Shown: positions 51,046 to 59,559, numbered from the stretch's first letter. The stretch: 64,000 nucleotides of DNA from DATKOF01 sp035524795 (GCA_035524795.1 DATKOF010000001.1:11703-75702), one strand, 5' to 3'. Program-made: numbers and translations. Notes: generated from the letters alone by a model not told the origin.

Positions 51046-51672
51046 TTATTTCGAGTAAAGTTCGACCACCAGCGACTCGTTGATCGTCGCCGGCAGATCG
51101 CTGCGCTGCGGCAGGCTCTTCAGCGTGCCCTTGAGCGCCGCGATGTCGACTTCGAGCCATTCCGGATAGCCGCGCCCGGAGGCGGCTTCAGTCGCGGCCT
51201 TGATGCGCAACTGCGGTTTGGCGCTGGCGGCGACCTCGATGACGTCCCCCGCACGCAGCTGGTAGGACGGAATGTTGACGCGCTTGCCGTTGACCAGCAG
51301 CGCGTTGTGGCGCACGATCTGGCGCGCTTCCGCGCGGCTCGCGCCGAAACCCATCTTGTACGCGATGTTGTCGAGCCGCGATTCCAGCGCCTGCAGCAGA
51401 TTCTCGCCGGTCACGCCCTTCTTCTGCTCCGCGGCATGGTAGGTCTTGCGGAACTGGCGTTCGAGCAGCCCGTAAATGCGGCGCAGTTTCTGCTTCTCAC
51501 GCAGCTGCACGCCGTAGCCCGACAGGCGGCCGCTCTTCTGGCCGTGCTGGCCGGGCGCATAGTTGCGGCGTTCGATCGCGCACTTGTCGGTGAAGCACTT
51601 TTCGCCCTTCAGAAACAGTTTTTCGCCCTCGCGACGGCACTGGCGGCACTTGGCATCGAGATTTCTGGCCAT
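51046..51672 (-). CDS. rpsD: 30S ribosomal protein S4
   Basis: A 208-residue 16S-binding assembly protein. ATG at 51672 gives MARNLDAKCRQCRREGEKLF and a normal length. The N-terminus has CRQC...KCFTDKC, a cysteine cluster like zinc-bearing S4. The S4 RNA-binding domain is at GFGASRAEARQIVRHNALLV. The frame extends further upstream over rpsK but without a ribosome site. Confidence 0.97.
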   Translation of the reverse strand: MARNLDAKCRQCRREGEKLFLKGEKCFTDKCAIERRNYAPGQHGQKSGRLSGYGVQLREKQKLRRIYGLLERQFRKTYHAAEQKKGVTGENLLQALESRLDNIAYKMGFGASRAEARQIVRHNALLVNGKRVNIPSYQLRAGDVIEVAASAKPQLRIKAATEAASGRGYPEWLEVDIAALKGTLKSLPQRSDLPATINESLVVELYSK

Positions 51673-51683
51673 GATGTCCTCCG

Positions 51684-52073
51684 TCAGATCCGGCGCCGCT
51701 TCGGCGCGCGGCAGCCGTTGTGCGGCACCGGCGTCACGTCGGCGATACTGGTGATCTTGAAACCGACCGCGTTCAGCGCGCGCAGCGCCGATTCGCGGCC
51801 CGGTCCCGGCCCCTTGATGCGCACTTCGAGATTCTTGACGCCGCATTCCTGCGCCAGCTTGCCGGCGTGCTCGGCGGCGACCTGCGCCGCAAACGGCGTC
51901 GATTTGCGCGAGCCCTTGAAGCCGGACGAGCCGGTGGTCGCCCACGACAGCGCGTTGCCCTGACGGTCGGTGATGGTCACGATGGTGTTGTTGAACGACG
52001 CGTGAATGTGCGCGATGCCTTCGGCGACGTTCTTCTTGACCTTCTTGCGTACCCTGGTGCTTGCTTTTGCCAT
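51684..52073 (-). CDS. rpsK: 30S ribosomal protein S11
   Basis: A 129-residue protein of the 30S platform. It opens MAKASTRVRKKVKKNVAEGI, has HIHASFNNTIVTITDRQGNA and closes DVTPVPHNGCRAPKRRRI. ATG at 52073 fits the family; the same frame runs open through rpsM but that part is a shadow. Confidence 0.97.
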   Translation of the reverse strand: MAKASTRVRKKVKKNVAEGIAHIHASFNNTIVTITDRQGNALSWATTGSSGFKGSRKSTPFAAQVAAEHAGKLAQECGVKNLEVRIKGPGPGRESALRALNAVGFKITSIADVTPVPHNGCRAPKRRRI

Positions 52074-52081
52074 ATCGACGG

Positions 52082-52465
52082 TTATCCTTTTGCCGCGGTC
52101 GGCTTGATGATCTTGATCGCCGCTTTGCGCGGGCCCTTGCGCGTGCGCGCGTTGGTGCGGGTGCGCTGCCCGCGCACCGGCAGGCCGGCGCGATGGCGCT
52201 TGCCGCGCCAGGTGCCGAGATCCATCAGGCGCTTGATGTTCATCGAAATCTCGCGCCGCAGGTTGCCCTCGGTCGTGAATTTCGCGACCTGATCGCGCAG
52301 TTTGTCCATCTCGGCGTCCGACAGGTCTTTGATCTTGGACGCGGTATTGACGCCGGCCTCGGCGCAAATCAGCCGGGCGCGGCTGCGGCCGATGCCGTAG
52401 ATCGCGGTCAACGCGATTTCAGCGTGCTGGTGGTTGGGAATGTTGACCCCGCCGATACGTGCCAT
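52082..52465 (-). CDS. rpsM: 30S ribosomal protein S13
   Basis: A 127-residue head protein that contacts the 50S subunit. MARIGGVNIPNHQHAEIALT begins it, and RHRAGLPVRGQRTRTNARTR is the conserved C-terminal rRNA-binding tail. The ATG at 52465 is used; an in-frame TTG lies four codons earlier. A clear promoter lies just upstream, so it starts the alpha operon. Confidence 0.97.
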   Translation of the reverse strand: MARIGGVNIPNHQHAEIALTAIYGIGRSRARLICAEAGVNTASKIKDLSDAEMDKLRDQVAKFTTEGNLRREISMNIKRLMDLGTWRGKRHRAGLPVRGQRTRTNARTRKGPRKAAIKIIKPTAAKG

Positions 52466-52492
52466 ATTGCGTCTCAAAAATAAAAGCTGGGA

Positions 52493-52521
52493 ATTATAAC
52501 TTTTTCATTTAAATCGGTAAA
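52493..52521 (-). promoter_or_regulatory. Alpha-operon promoter before rpsM
   Basis: On the minus strand TTTACC (52516-52521), 17 bases and TATAAT (52493-52498), with an A/T-rich spacer. It lies in the 74-base gap between rpmJ and rpsM, the gap expected to hold the alpha-operon promoter. Confidence 0.65.
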
Positions 52522-52539
52522 TGCCCATCGCGCCGAAAA

Positions 52540-52653
52540 TCATCCCTGGCGCTGCTTATGACGCGGGTCCTTGCAGATGACCCGCACCACCCCCTTGCGG
52601 CGGATGACCTTGCAATTGCGGCACATTCTCTTTACCGAAGTCACGACTTTCAT
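52540..52653 (-). CDS. rpmJ: 50S ribosomal protein L36
   Basis: A 37-residue protein. It reads MKVVTSVKRMCRNCKVIRRK and ends ICKDPRHKQRQG. The CRNC...CKDPRH zinc-binding set is complete, so this is the zinc-type paralogue. It lies 20 bases after the infA stop. Confidence 0.96.
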   Translation of the reverse strand: MKVVTSVKRMCRNCKVIRRKGVVRVICKDPRHKQRQG

Positions 52654-52673
52654 AACGGGCTCCTTGAATCATC

Positions 52674-52892
52674 CTATTTGGCGCGAAACACGATGCGGCC
52701 GCGCGTCAGATCATACGGCGTCAATTCCACCGTCACCTTGTCGCCGGGCAGGATGCGGATGTAGTGCATGCGCATCTTGCCGGAAATATGGCCGAGCACA
52801 ACGTGGCCGTTTTCCAGCTTGACCCGGAATGTCGCATTGGGCAGGGTTTCCACGATCTCGCCCTGCATCTGGATCGTCTCTTCCTTCGCCAT
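52674..52892 (-). CDS. infA: Translation initiation factor IF-1
   Basis: A 72-residue OB-fold protein that occupies the ribosomal A site during initiation. It begins MAKEETIQMQGEIVETLPNA and contains ISGKMRMHYIRILPGDKVTV. Its ATG overlaps the secY stop by one base. Placement between secY and rpmJ is common in Betaproteobacteria. Confidence 0.96.
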   Translation of the reverse strand: MAKEETIQMQGEIVETLPNATFRVKLENGHVVLGHISGKMRMHYIRILPGDKVTVELTPYDLTRGRIVFRAK

Positions 52893-54232
52893 CAATGCGT
52901 CGGTAACACGCCGCCCTTGAAGTTGGCCTTCTTGAGCAGGCTCTCGTACTGGTGGCTCATGATGTAGGCCTGCACCTGCGACATGAAATCCATCGTCACC
53001 ACCACTATGATCAGCAGACTGGTGCCGCCGAAATAGAACGGCACGTTCTTCCAGACGATCAGGAACTCCGGCAGCAGGCACACCAGCGTCACATAGATCG
53101 AGCCAGCGAGCGTCAGCCGCATCGTGATTTTCTCGACATAGCGCGCGGTCTGTTCGCCGGGGCGGATGCCGGGCACGAAGGCGCCGCTTTTCTTCAGATT
53201 GTCGGCGGTTTCCTTCGGGTTGAACACCAGCGCGGTGTAGAAAAAGCAGAAGAAGATGATCGCCGACGCGTAGAGGAACACGTAGACCGGCTGTCCGGGA
53301 TGCAGTGTGTTGGTCACATCGCTCAACAGGGTCTTCAGCCACGGCGCCATGCTCTCGTTGCTGCCGAACCAGCTGCCGAGCGTCGCCGGAAACAGGATGA
53401 TGCTGGACGCGAAAATCGGCGGGATCACGCCCGACATGTTGAGCTTGAGCGGCAGATGCGACGACTGTCCGCCGTAAATCTTGCGCCCGACCTGGCGCTT
53501 CGCATAGTTGACGAGGATGCGGCGCTGGCCGCGCTCGACAAAGCATACCAGAGCCGTCACGCCGAGAATGACGCCGAACAGAATCAGTACGATCGGGATC
53601 GACAGCGCGCCGGTGCGCTGCAGTTCGAGCGTGCTGGCAACCGCGTTCGGCAACCCTGCGGCGATGCCGGCGAAGATGATCAGCGAAATACCGTTGCCGA
53701 TGCCGCGCTCGGTGATCTGCTCGCCGAGCCACATCAGGAACATGGTGCCGGTGGTCAGCGTGATCATCGTGGTGAGCCGGAACGCGAGTCCGGGTTCCAG
53801 CACCAGTCCGCGCTGCGCTTCGAGCGCGATCGCGATGCCGAGGCTCTGGAACACCGCCAGGCCGACCGTGCCGTAGCGCGTGTACTGGGTGATCTTGCGG
53901 CGTCCGGATTCACCTTCCTTTTTCAGCGCTTCCAGCGTCGGCGACACTACCGTCATCAGCTGCATGATGATGGAGGCCGAAATGTAGGGCATGATGCCGA
54001 GAGCGAAAATCGTGAAACGCCGCAGCGCGCCGCCCGAAAACATGTTGAACATGTCGAGAATGCCGCCCTGCTGCGAGCTGAACAGTTCGGCCAGCCGCGC
54101 CGGGTCGATGCCCGGCACCGGGATGTGCGCGCCGATGCGGAACACGACCATCGCGCCGAGCAGGAACAGCAGGCGTTTCTTGAGGTCGCCCAGCTTGCCC
54201 TGCATGCCCAGCATGGAATTCTGGAGCGCCAC
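52892..54232 (-). CDS. secY: Protein translocase subunit SecY
   Basis: A 446-residue channel of the Sec translocon with ten transmembrane helices. Conserved parts: GAHIPVPGIDPARLAELF after TM1, ALGIMPYISASIIMQLMTV (TM2 plug region) and FVPGIRPGEQTARYVEKI. It starts one base before the rplO stop ends and overlaps infA by a base, so translation is coupled. Confidence 0.97.
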   Translation of the reverse strand: MALQNSMLGMQGKLGDLKKRLLFLLGAMVVFRIGAHIPVPGIDPARLAELFSSQQGGILDMFNMFSGGALRRFTIFALGIMPYISASIIMQLMTVVSPTLEALKKEGESGRRKITQYTRYGTVGLAVFQSLGIAIALEAQRGLVLEPGLAFRLTTMITLTTGTMFLMWLGEQITERGIGNGISLIIFAGIAAGLPNAVASTLELQRTGALSIPIVLILFGVILGVTALVCFVERGQRRILVNYAKRQVGRKIYGGQSSHLPLKLNMSGVIPPIFASSIILFPATLGSWFGSNESMAPWLKTLLSDVTNTLHPGQPVYVFLYASAIIFFCFFYTALVFNPKETADNLKKSGAFVPGIRPGEQTARYVEKITMRLTLAGSIYVTLVCLLPEFLIVWKNVPFYFGGTSLLIIVVVTMDFMSQVQAYIMSHQYESLLKKANFKGGVLPTH

Positions 54233-54868
54233 CTAGTCCGCCTTTTTCCTGTTCCTGGCGGCCGGCTTCGCTTTCGCCGCAGATTTGGGTTTGGCGTCCG
54301 CGGTCGCGGTTTTGGTTTTGGACGCCCGCTTGGGCGCAGGCGCGACCGCAGTCTCGGGAGCGGCGTCCTGGACAACGGCTGCCGCTGCCGCAGTTTCAGC
54401 CGGCGCAGTTTTCGGGGTGTCCGCGACCGCCGGCGATTCTTCGATCCTGCCGCCGGCCGCCTCGACCGCCGCGCGCGCGCCTTTCGACAGCAGCAGCCCG
54501 TGCAGCACGACTTTGCGTTTCAGTTCGCCGGAAACGATCACTTTGGCCGACAGCGCATGGATCGGCACCACGCCGGCCGCCTTCAACGCCAGAATATCGA
54601 TGGTGGCGGCGTCGACCCGGTTCAGGTCCGACAGTCTGACTTCAGCGGTGTCGCGCCGCAGCGGCGACACGAAGCCGCGCTTCGGCAGACGCCGCTGCAG
54701 CGGCATCTGGCCGCCTTCGAAGCCGACTTTGTGATAGCCGCCGGCGCGCGCCTTTTGTCCCTTGTGGCCGAGGCCGGCGGTCTTGCCGAGCCCGCTGCCA
54801 ATGCCGCGTCCAACGCGTTTCTTCGCGTGCTTGGCGCCGGGTGCCGGCTTGATGGTATTGAGTTGCAT
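54233..54868 (-). CDS. rplO: 50S ribosomal protein L15 with long C-terminal tail
   Basis: A 211-residue protein. Residues 1-144 are the normal L15 (MQLNTIKPAPGAKHAKKRVG, GRGIGSGLGKTAGLGHKGQ). Residues 145-211 are an Ala/Lys/Pro/Thr-rich tail (for example RASKTKTATADAKPKSAAKA) not present in E. coli L15, which has 144 residues. The tail resembles the H1-like tail of the gene at 37.8 kb in composition. It lies between rpmD and secY as usual. Confidence 0.95.
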   Translation of the reverse strand: MQLNTIKPAPGAKHAKKRVGRGIGSGLGKTAGLGHKGQKARAGGYHKVGFEGGQMPLQRRLPKRGFVSPLRRDTAEVRLSDLNRVDAATIDILALKAAGVVPIHALSAKVIVSGELKRKVVLHGLLLSKGARAAVEAAGGRIEESPAVADTPKTAPAETAAAAAVVQDAAPETAVAPAPKRASKTKTATADAKPKSAAKAKPAARNRKKAD

Positions 54869-54869
54869 G

Positions 54870-55067
54870 TTAACCCTCGTACTTCAGCAGGTAACTGACG
54901 CGGTTGATCATGCCGCGGATCGCCGGCGTGTCGGCGACCTCGACGGTGTGATTAAGGCGACGCAGGCCGAGTCCGCGCACCGTCGCGCGGTGTGCGCGCA
55001 GGGTGCCGATGGTGCTCCTGACCAGCGTAACCTTGATGGTCTTGCCGGAAGACTTCGCCTTGGTCAT
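54870..55067 (-). CDS. rpmD: 50S ribosomal protein L30
   Basis: A 65-residue protein. TIKVTLVRSTIGTLRAHRAT and RRLNHTVEVADTPAIRGMIN are the L30 fold. One base separates it from rplO and three from rpsE. Confidence 0.95.
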   Translation of the reverse strand: MTKAKSSGKTIKVTLVRSTIGTLRAHRATVRGLGLRRLNHTVEVADTPAIRGMINRVSYLLKYEG

Positions 55068-55070
55068 CGT

Positions 55071-55595
55071 TTACCCCGTGATTTCTTCAACCGACTTGCC
55101 GCGTTTGGCGGCGATCTGGCTCGGCGTGTTCATCGCCTGCAGGCCGTTCAGCGTCGCACGCACGATGTTGTAGGGATTGGTCGAGCCGAGACATTTGGCC
55201 AGCACGTTGGTGACGCCCATCACTTCGAACACCGCGCGCATCGGACCGCCGGCGATGATGCCGGTGCCATCCGACGCCGGCTGCATGTAGACCTTCGAGG
55301 CGCCGTGGCGGCCGATTACCGCGTGCTGCAGCGTGCCTTCCTTCAGGTTGATCTTGACCATTTTGCGGCGCGCTTCGTCCATCGCCTTCTGTACCGCGAC
55401 CGGCACTTCGCGCGCCTTGCCCTTGCCCATGCCGATGCCGCCGTCGCCGTCGCCGACCACGGTCAGCGCCGCGAAGCCGAGCACGCGGCCGCCCTTGACA
55501 ACCTTGGTCACGCGGTTGATCGCGACCATCTTTTCGCGCAGACCGTCGTTGCGTTCGTCGCCGCCCTGTATCTTGTTTGCCTGTAGTTTCGCCAT
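55071..55595 (-). CDS. rpsE: 30S ribosomal protein S5
   Basis: A 174-residue protein of the 30S mRNA entry site, important for accuracy. REKMVAINRVTKVVKGGRVL and VVGDGDGGIGMGKGKAREVP are the core; GGPMRAVFEVMGVTNVLAKC follows in the C-terminal domain. Length is normal. Confidence 0.97.
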   Translation of the reverse strand: MAKLQANKIQGGDERNDGLREKMVAINRVTKVVKGGRVLGFAALTVVGDGDGGIGMGKGKAREVPVAVQKAMDEARRKMVKINLKEGTLQHAVIGRHGASKVYMQPASDGTGIIAGGPMRAVFEVMGVTNVLAKCLGSTNPYNIVRATLNGLQAMNTPSQIAAKRGKSVEEITG

Positions 55596-55615
55596 TGCGT
55601 TGTCCCGTGTCCCGC

Positions 55616-55972
55616 CTAGAATTTAAGCCCGTGCTCGCGCGCCGCTTCGGCCAGCGCCCTGACGCGGCCGTGATACTTGTAGCCGGCGCGATCGAACGCG
55701 ACGGTCTCGATGCCGAGTTTCTTCGCCTTTTCCGCGATGCGCTTGCCGATCGCCGCCGCGGCCTTGACGTTGCCGCCGTACTTGAGGCTGTTGCGAATCT
55801 CGGGGTCGAGCGTCGAAGCGCTGGCCAGCACCCTGGCGCCGCCGGCGTCGATCACCTGCGCATAGATGTGCGAGTTGGAACGATGCACCGTCAAGCGCGT
55901 AACGCTCTGTTGCGCGATGCGTGCCCGGGTCTGGCGGGCGCGGCGCAGTCGCGCCTGGTTTTTGTCTTTCAT
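55616..55972 (-). CDS. rplR: 50S ribosomal protein L18
   Basis: A 118-residue protein that binds 5S rRNA. RLTVHRSNSHIYAQVIDAGG and KKLGIETVAFDRAGYKYHGR are the L18 signature. Ends DRAG...REHGLKF as usual. Confidence 0.97.
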   Translation of the reverse strand: MKDKNQARLRRARQTRARIAQQSVTRLTVHRSNSHIYAQVIDAGGARVLASASTLDPEIRNSLKYGGNVKAAAAIGKRIAEKAKKLGIETVAFDRAGYKYHGRVRALAEAAREHGLKF

Positions 55973-55982
55973 GGGCGGGCCT

Positions 55983-56516
55983 CTACTTTTTCTTGGTTTC
56001 TTTCAGCACGATGACTTCGTCGACATAGCGCACGCCCTTGCCTTTGTACGGTTCAGGACTGCGGTAGGCGCGCACTTCTGCGGCGACCTGGCCGACCGCC
56101 CGCTTGTCGATGCCCTTGATCACGATCTCGGTCTGGCTCGGCGTCTCGACCTTGATGCCCTTCGGCATCTGGTGCACGACCGGGTGCGAAAACCCGAGCG
56201 TCAGGCTGAGCTTGTCGCCCTGCGCCTGCGCGCGGTAGCCGACGCCGACCAGCGTCAGTTTTTTTTCGTAACCCCTGGTCACGCCATGCACCATGTTGGC
56301 GACCAGCGCGCGCAGCGTGCCCGACACCGTATTCGCCCGGGCGTCGCCATCCGCGACCTTGAACTGCAGCGCGTTGTCGACCTTTTCGACCGCGACTTCC
56401 GGCGCCAGCAGCTGCTTCAGCGTGCCGAGCGGACCCTTGACCGAAATCTCGCCGCCTGCCAGCTGGACTTCGACGCCGGACGGCAGCGCGACGGGAGCAT
56501 TACCGATTCTGGACAT
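55983..56516 (-). CDS. rplF: 50S ribosomal protein L6
   Basis: A 177-residue protein at the GTPase-associated centre. MSRIGNAPVALPSGVEVQLA opens it; the signature PEPYKGKGVRYVDEVIVLKE closes it. Length is normal. Confidence 0.97.
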   Translation of the reverse strand: MSRIGNAPVALPSGVEVQLAGGEISVKGPLGTLKQLLAPEVAVEKVDNALQFKVADGDARANTVSGTLRALVANMVHGVTRGYEKKLTLVGVGYRAQAQGDKLSLTLGFSHPVVHQMPKGIKVETPSQTEIVIKGIDKRAVGQVAAEVRAYRSPEPYKGKGVRYVDEVIVLKETKKK

Positions 56517-56528
56517 TGCCGTTCTCCG

Positions 56529-56924
56529 CTACGCGACTATGCACAACACTTCGCCGCCGATGCCGAGACCGCGCGCCTTGCGGTCGGTCATCACCCCTTT
56601 CGAGGTCGAAACGATCGCCACGCCGAGGCCGTTCATCACCGTCGGAATTTCCTTGCTCGGTTTGTAAACACGCAACCCCGGGCGGCTGATGCGCTCGAGT
56701 TTCTCGATCACCGGCTGTCCGGCGTAATACTTGAGTCCGACCTCGAGCAGCGGCTTGCCGGCGGCCTCGCGCACCGCAAAATCCTCGATGTATCCCTCGT
56801 CCTTGAGAACGACGGCGATCGCAATCTTGAGTTTGCTCGACGGGATCGAAACGGAAATCTTCTCCGATTGCTGCGCAGTACGAATGCGCGTCAGCATATC
56901 GGCAATCGGGTCGCTCATGCTCAT
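56529..56924 (-). CDS. rpsH: 30S ribosomal protein S8
   Basis: A 131-residue primary 16S-binding protein and, in E. coli, the translational repressor of the spc operon. MSMSDPIADMLTRIRTAQQS is the expected start at 56924; the frame runs 22 codons further up into rpsN without a ribosome site. STSKGVMTDRKARGLGIGGE is the C-terminal signature. Confidence 0.97.
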   Translation of the reverse strand: MSMSDPIADMLTRIRTAQQSEKISVSIPSSKLKIAIAVVLKDEGYIEDFAVREAAGKPLLEVGLKYYAGQPVIEKLERISRPGLRVYKPSKEIPTVMNGLGVAIVSTSKGVMTDRKARGLGIGGEVLCIVA

Positions 56925-56937
56925 CGAATGTCCCCCG

Positions 56938-57243
56938 CTACCAGCTGGCCTTGATGACGCCGGGAATCTCGCCGCGCATCGCGATTTCACGCAGCTTGAG
57001 ACGGCCGAGGCCGAATTTGCGGAACACCCCGCGCGGGCGGCCGGTCAGCGCGCAGCGATTGCGCAGTCGCACCGGGTTCGCGTTACGCGGCAGTTTCTGC
57101 AGCTGCAGCCGCGCTTCGTAGCGCTCCTCGGGGGAAAGTTTCTGGTTGTTGATGATCTCCAGCAATTGCCCGCGTCTGGCGGCGAATTTCTTCACGGTTT
57201 TGCGGCGCTTCTGGTCGCGCAGTTTCAAAGCGAGTTTTGACAT
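56938..57243 (-). CDS. rpsN: 30S ribosomal protein S14 (zinc-free long form)
   Basis: A 101-residue protein. MSKLALKLRDQKRRKTVKKF starts it and RLRNRCALTGRPRGVFRKFG is the signature. The CxxC pairs of the short zinc form are missing, so it is the long C-minus form. It lies 1 base after rplE. Confidence 0.96.
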   Translation of the reverse strand: MSKLALKLRDQKRRKTVKKFAARRGQLLEIINNQKLSPEERYEARLQLQKLPRNANPVRLRNRCALTGRPRGVFRKFGLGRLKLREIAMRGEIPGVIKASW

Positions 57244-57244
57244 A

Positions 57245-57817
57245 TCAGTTCCTGAACGGAAATTTGAACGCCGTCAGCAGAGCCTTGCCTTCCTCGTTGC
57301 TTCTGGCAGTGGTGGTGATCGTGATGTTCATGCCGCGCAGCGCGTCGATCTTGTCGTATTCGATTTCGGGGAAAACGATCTGCTCCTTGACTCCGAAATT
57401 GAAATTGCCGCGGCCGTCGAACGATTTGCCGGGAATGCCGCGGAAGTCGCGGATGCGCGGCATCGCGATGCTGACCAGACGGTCGAGAAATTCGTACATC
57501 CGGGTGCCGCGCAGCGTGACCTTGCAGCCGATCGCCTGTCCGGCGCGGATCTTGAACGAGGCGACCGATTTGTGGGACTTGGTGACCAGCGGTTTCTGGC
57601 CGGCGATCTTGGCCATGTCGGCGGCCGCATTGTCGAGCACCTTCTTGTCGGCGACCGCTTCGCCGACGCCCATGTTGAGCGTGATCTTGGAAATGCGCGG
57701 CACCTGCATCGTGCTCTTGTAACCGAACTGTTTCATCAACTGCTTGGTCACGTTATCCCGGTAATAGGCTTCCAGCCGCGCCGGGATCCTGGCCGTTTTG
57801 GCGGTTGCGGCGCTCAT
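57245..57817 (-). CDS. rplE: 50S ribosomal protein L5
   Basis: A 190-residue 5S rRNA-binding protein. VPRISKITLNMGVGEAVADK and RMYEFLDRLVSIAMPRIRDF are the signature, with KEQIVFPEIEYDKIDALRGM near the end. About ten extra N-terminal residues precede the core. Overlaps rplX by 4 bases. Confidence 0.97.
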   Translation of the reverse strand: MSAATAKTARIPARLEAYYRDNVTKQLMKQFGYKSTMQVPRISKITLNMGVGEAVADKKVLDNAAADMAKIAGQKPLVTKSHKSVASFKIRAGQAIGCKVTLRGTRMYEFLDRLVSIAMPRIRDFRGIPGKSFDGRGNFNFGVKEQIVFPEIEYDKIDALRGMNITITTTARSNEEGKALLTAFKFPFRN

Positions 57818-58131
57818 GCATCCACCATTTCGCCGTTGGATTTGAAAATGCGCACCTGCCGGCCGTCGTCCAGACGCTTGAAGCCGACGCGGTCGGCCTT
57901 CCTGGTGGACGGATTGAACAGCGCGATATTGGAAACATGCAGCGGCATTTCCTTGTCGACGATGCCGCCGGTGGTGTTTTTCATCGGGTTCGGGCGTTGA
58001 TGCTTGCGCACGCGGTTTGCGCCCTCGACCACCATGTGTTCGGCGTCCACTACGCGCAACACGATGCCGCGCTTGCCTTTGTCGCGGCCGGCAGTCACGA
58101 TCACGTTGTCGCCCTTTCTGATTTTACGCAT
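57814..58131 (-). CDS. rplX: 50S ribosomal protein L24
   Basis: A 105-residue assembly initiator. KIRKGDNVIVTAGRDKGKRG is the KOW motif, followed by RPNPMKNTTGGIVDKEMPLH. Overlaps the rplE start by 4 bases. Confidence 0.96.
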   Translation of the reverse strand: MRKIRKGDNVIVTAGRDKGKRGIVLRVVDAEHMVVEGANRVRKHQRPNPMKNTTGGIVDKEMPLHVSNIALFNPSTRKADRVGFKRLDDGRQVRIFKSNGEMVDA

Positions 58132-58147
58132 TCTTTATCCGCTTCCG

Positions 58148-58516
58148 TTACAGAACTTCCGGCGCCAGCGACACGATCTTCATGAAACGTTCGCTGCGCA
58201 GTTCACGCGTGACCGGCCCGAAAATGCGGGTGCCGATCGGCTCCAGCTTGGCGGTCAGCAGCACTGCCGCATTGCCGTCGAACTTGACGACCGAACCGTC
58301 GGCGCGGCGCACGCCTTTCGCGGTGCGCACCACGACCGCGTTGTAGATTTCGCCTTTCTTGACGCGGCCGCGCGGCGCCGCGTCCTTGACGCTGACCTTG
58401 ATCACGTCGCCGATGCCGGCGTAGCGCCGTTTCGAGCCGCCGAGCACTTTGATGCACATCACGGCGCGCGCGCCGGTGTTGTCGGCGACGTCCAGAATGG
58501 ACTGCATTTGTATCAT
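58148..58516 (-). CDS. rplN: 50S ribosomal protein L14
   Basis: A 122-residue intersubunit protein. MIQMQSILDVADNTGARAVM starts at ATG 58516, and APRGRVKKGEIYNAVVVRTA is the signature. The frame reaches 58555 but that segment lies in the promoter gap. First gene behind the spc-type promoter. Confidence 0.97.
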   Translation of the reverse strand: MIQMQSILDVADNTGARAVMCIKVLGGSKRRYAGIGDVIKVSVKDAAPRGRVKKGEIYNAVVVRTAKGVRRADGSVVKFDGNAAVLLTAKLEPIGTRIFGPVTRELRSERFMKIVSLAPEVL

Positions 58517-58633
58517 GGGTTGCTCTCTTTTAATTCCAACTTGATCCGCCTTCATCGCGGCGGTCAGTCTTGGAATCCGTCCGGTTCGGTTGCCCGCGCT
58601 GCCCGTCGATTGCCCGGCGCGGGAAAGGCGGCG

Positions 58634-58662
58634 ATTTTACTGAACCCGCCCCCTCATTTCAA
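58634..58662 (-). promoter_or_regulatory. spc-operon-type promoter between rpsQ and rplN
   Basis: On the minus strand TTGAAA (58657-58662), exactly 17 bases and TAAAAT (58634-58639), close to consensus. It lies in the only large gap (156 bases) of the S10-spc region, at the place of Pspc in E. coli. The leader of roughly 110 bases to rplN is GC-rich. Confidence 0.75.
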
Positions 58663-58672
58663 GTGTCCCGCG

Positions 58673-58948
58673 CTAAATGGTGCGCGCCTTTTCGATCAGC
58701 CTGGCGACGCGCCACGCCTTGGTTTTGGCCAGCGGCCGGCATTCCTCGATCAGCACCGTGTCGCCTTCCTTGAACTGGTTGGTCTCGTCGTGCGCGTGGT
58801 ATTTCTTGGAACGCGTGATGACCTTGCCGTAAATCGGGTGTTTGACGCGGTGTTCGACCAGCACCGTCACGGTCTTGTCCATCTTGTCGCTGACGACGCG
58901 GCCGGCAAGGGCACGCCGGTTTTTTACGACAGTTGCGGTAGCATTCAT
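58673..58948 (-). CDS. rpsQ: 30S ribosomal protein S17
   Basis: A 91-residue OB-fold protein. LAGRVVSDKMDKTVTVLVEH and DTVLIEECRPLAKTKAWRVA are the signature. Overlaps rpmC by 4 bases and ends the S10-type operon before the spc promoter. Confidence 0.96.
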   Translation of the reverse strand: MNATATVVKNRRALAGRVVSDKMDKTVTVLVEHRVKHPIYGKVITRSKKYHAHDETNQFKEGDTVLIEECRPLAKTKAWRVARLIEKARTI

Positions 58949-59139
58949 GATTGACGCGCCTTTTCGTTGAGCAGCGTGCGTACGCGCGCGATGTCGCGGC
59001 GCACTTTCTGTATCTGGCTGTGGTTGGTCAGCTGCTGGGTTGCGGTCTGCATGCGCAGATTGAACTGCGCCTTCAGCAGCTCGTTGAGCTCCTGCTGCAG
59101 TTCACCGGGGTTCTTGGTCCTCAATTCGCTGGCTTTCAT
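58945..59139 (-). CDS. rpmC: 50S ribosomal protein L29
   Basis: A 64-residue two-helix protein near the exit tunnel. MKASELRTKNPGELQQELNE then VRRDIARVRTLLNEKARQS. Three bases after rplP; overlaps rpsQ by 4. Confidence 0.96.
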   Translation of the reverse strand: MKASELRTKNPGELQQELNELLKAQFNLRMQTATQQLTNHSQIQKVRRDIARVRTLLNEKARQS

Positions 59140-59142
59140 CGC

Positions 59143-59559
59143 TTACGCTCCGACCATGCGGTGGGCGAACGTCGTCCGCAACGGCAGTTTGGCGGCGGCC
59201 AGCCGGAACGCCTCGCGCGCCGAGGCTTCATCGACGCCATCCATCTCGTACAGCACCTTGCCCGGCACGATTTCCGCGACCCAGAATTCCGGGTTGCCCT
59301 TGCCGTTGCCCATGCGCACCTCGGCCGGCTTCTGCGAAATCGGCTTGTCCGGGAAAATGCGGATCCAGATGCGGCCGCCGCGCTTGATATGGCGCGTCAT
59401 CGCGCGCCGCGCAGCCTCGATCTGGCGCGCGGTCAGACGGCCGCGCGTGACGGCCTTCAGCCCGTACTCGCCGAAGCTGACCTTGTTGCCGCGGGTCGCG
59501 ACGCCCTTGTTGCGGCCTTTCTGTTCCTTGCGGTATTTGCGTCTAGCTGGCTGCAGCAT
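59143..59559 (-). CDS. rplP: 50S ribosomal protein L16
   Basis: A 138-residue protein near the peptidyl-transferase centre. RRKYRKEQKGRNKGVATRGN, then RRAMTRHIKRGGRIWIRIFP are the signature. Its start lies 17 bases inside the 3' end of rpsC, a larger overlap than most in the cluster. Confidence 0.97.
   Translation of the reverse strand: MLQPARRKYRKEQKGRNKGVATRGNKVSFGEYGLKAVTRGRLTARQIEAARRAMTRHIKRGGRIWIRIFPDKPISQKPAEVRMGNGKGNPEFWVAEIVPGKVLYEMDGVDEASAREAFRLAAAKLPLRTTFAHRMVGA

Noticed and set aside
52952..54898. 648-codon frame opposite secY and rplO
   Set aside because: Spans two conserved genes in antisense; no plausible product.
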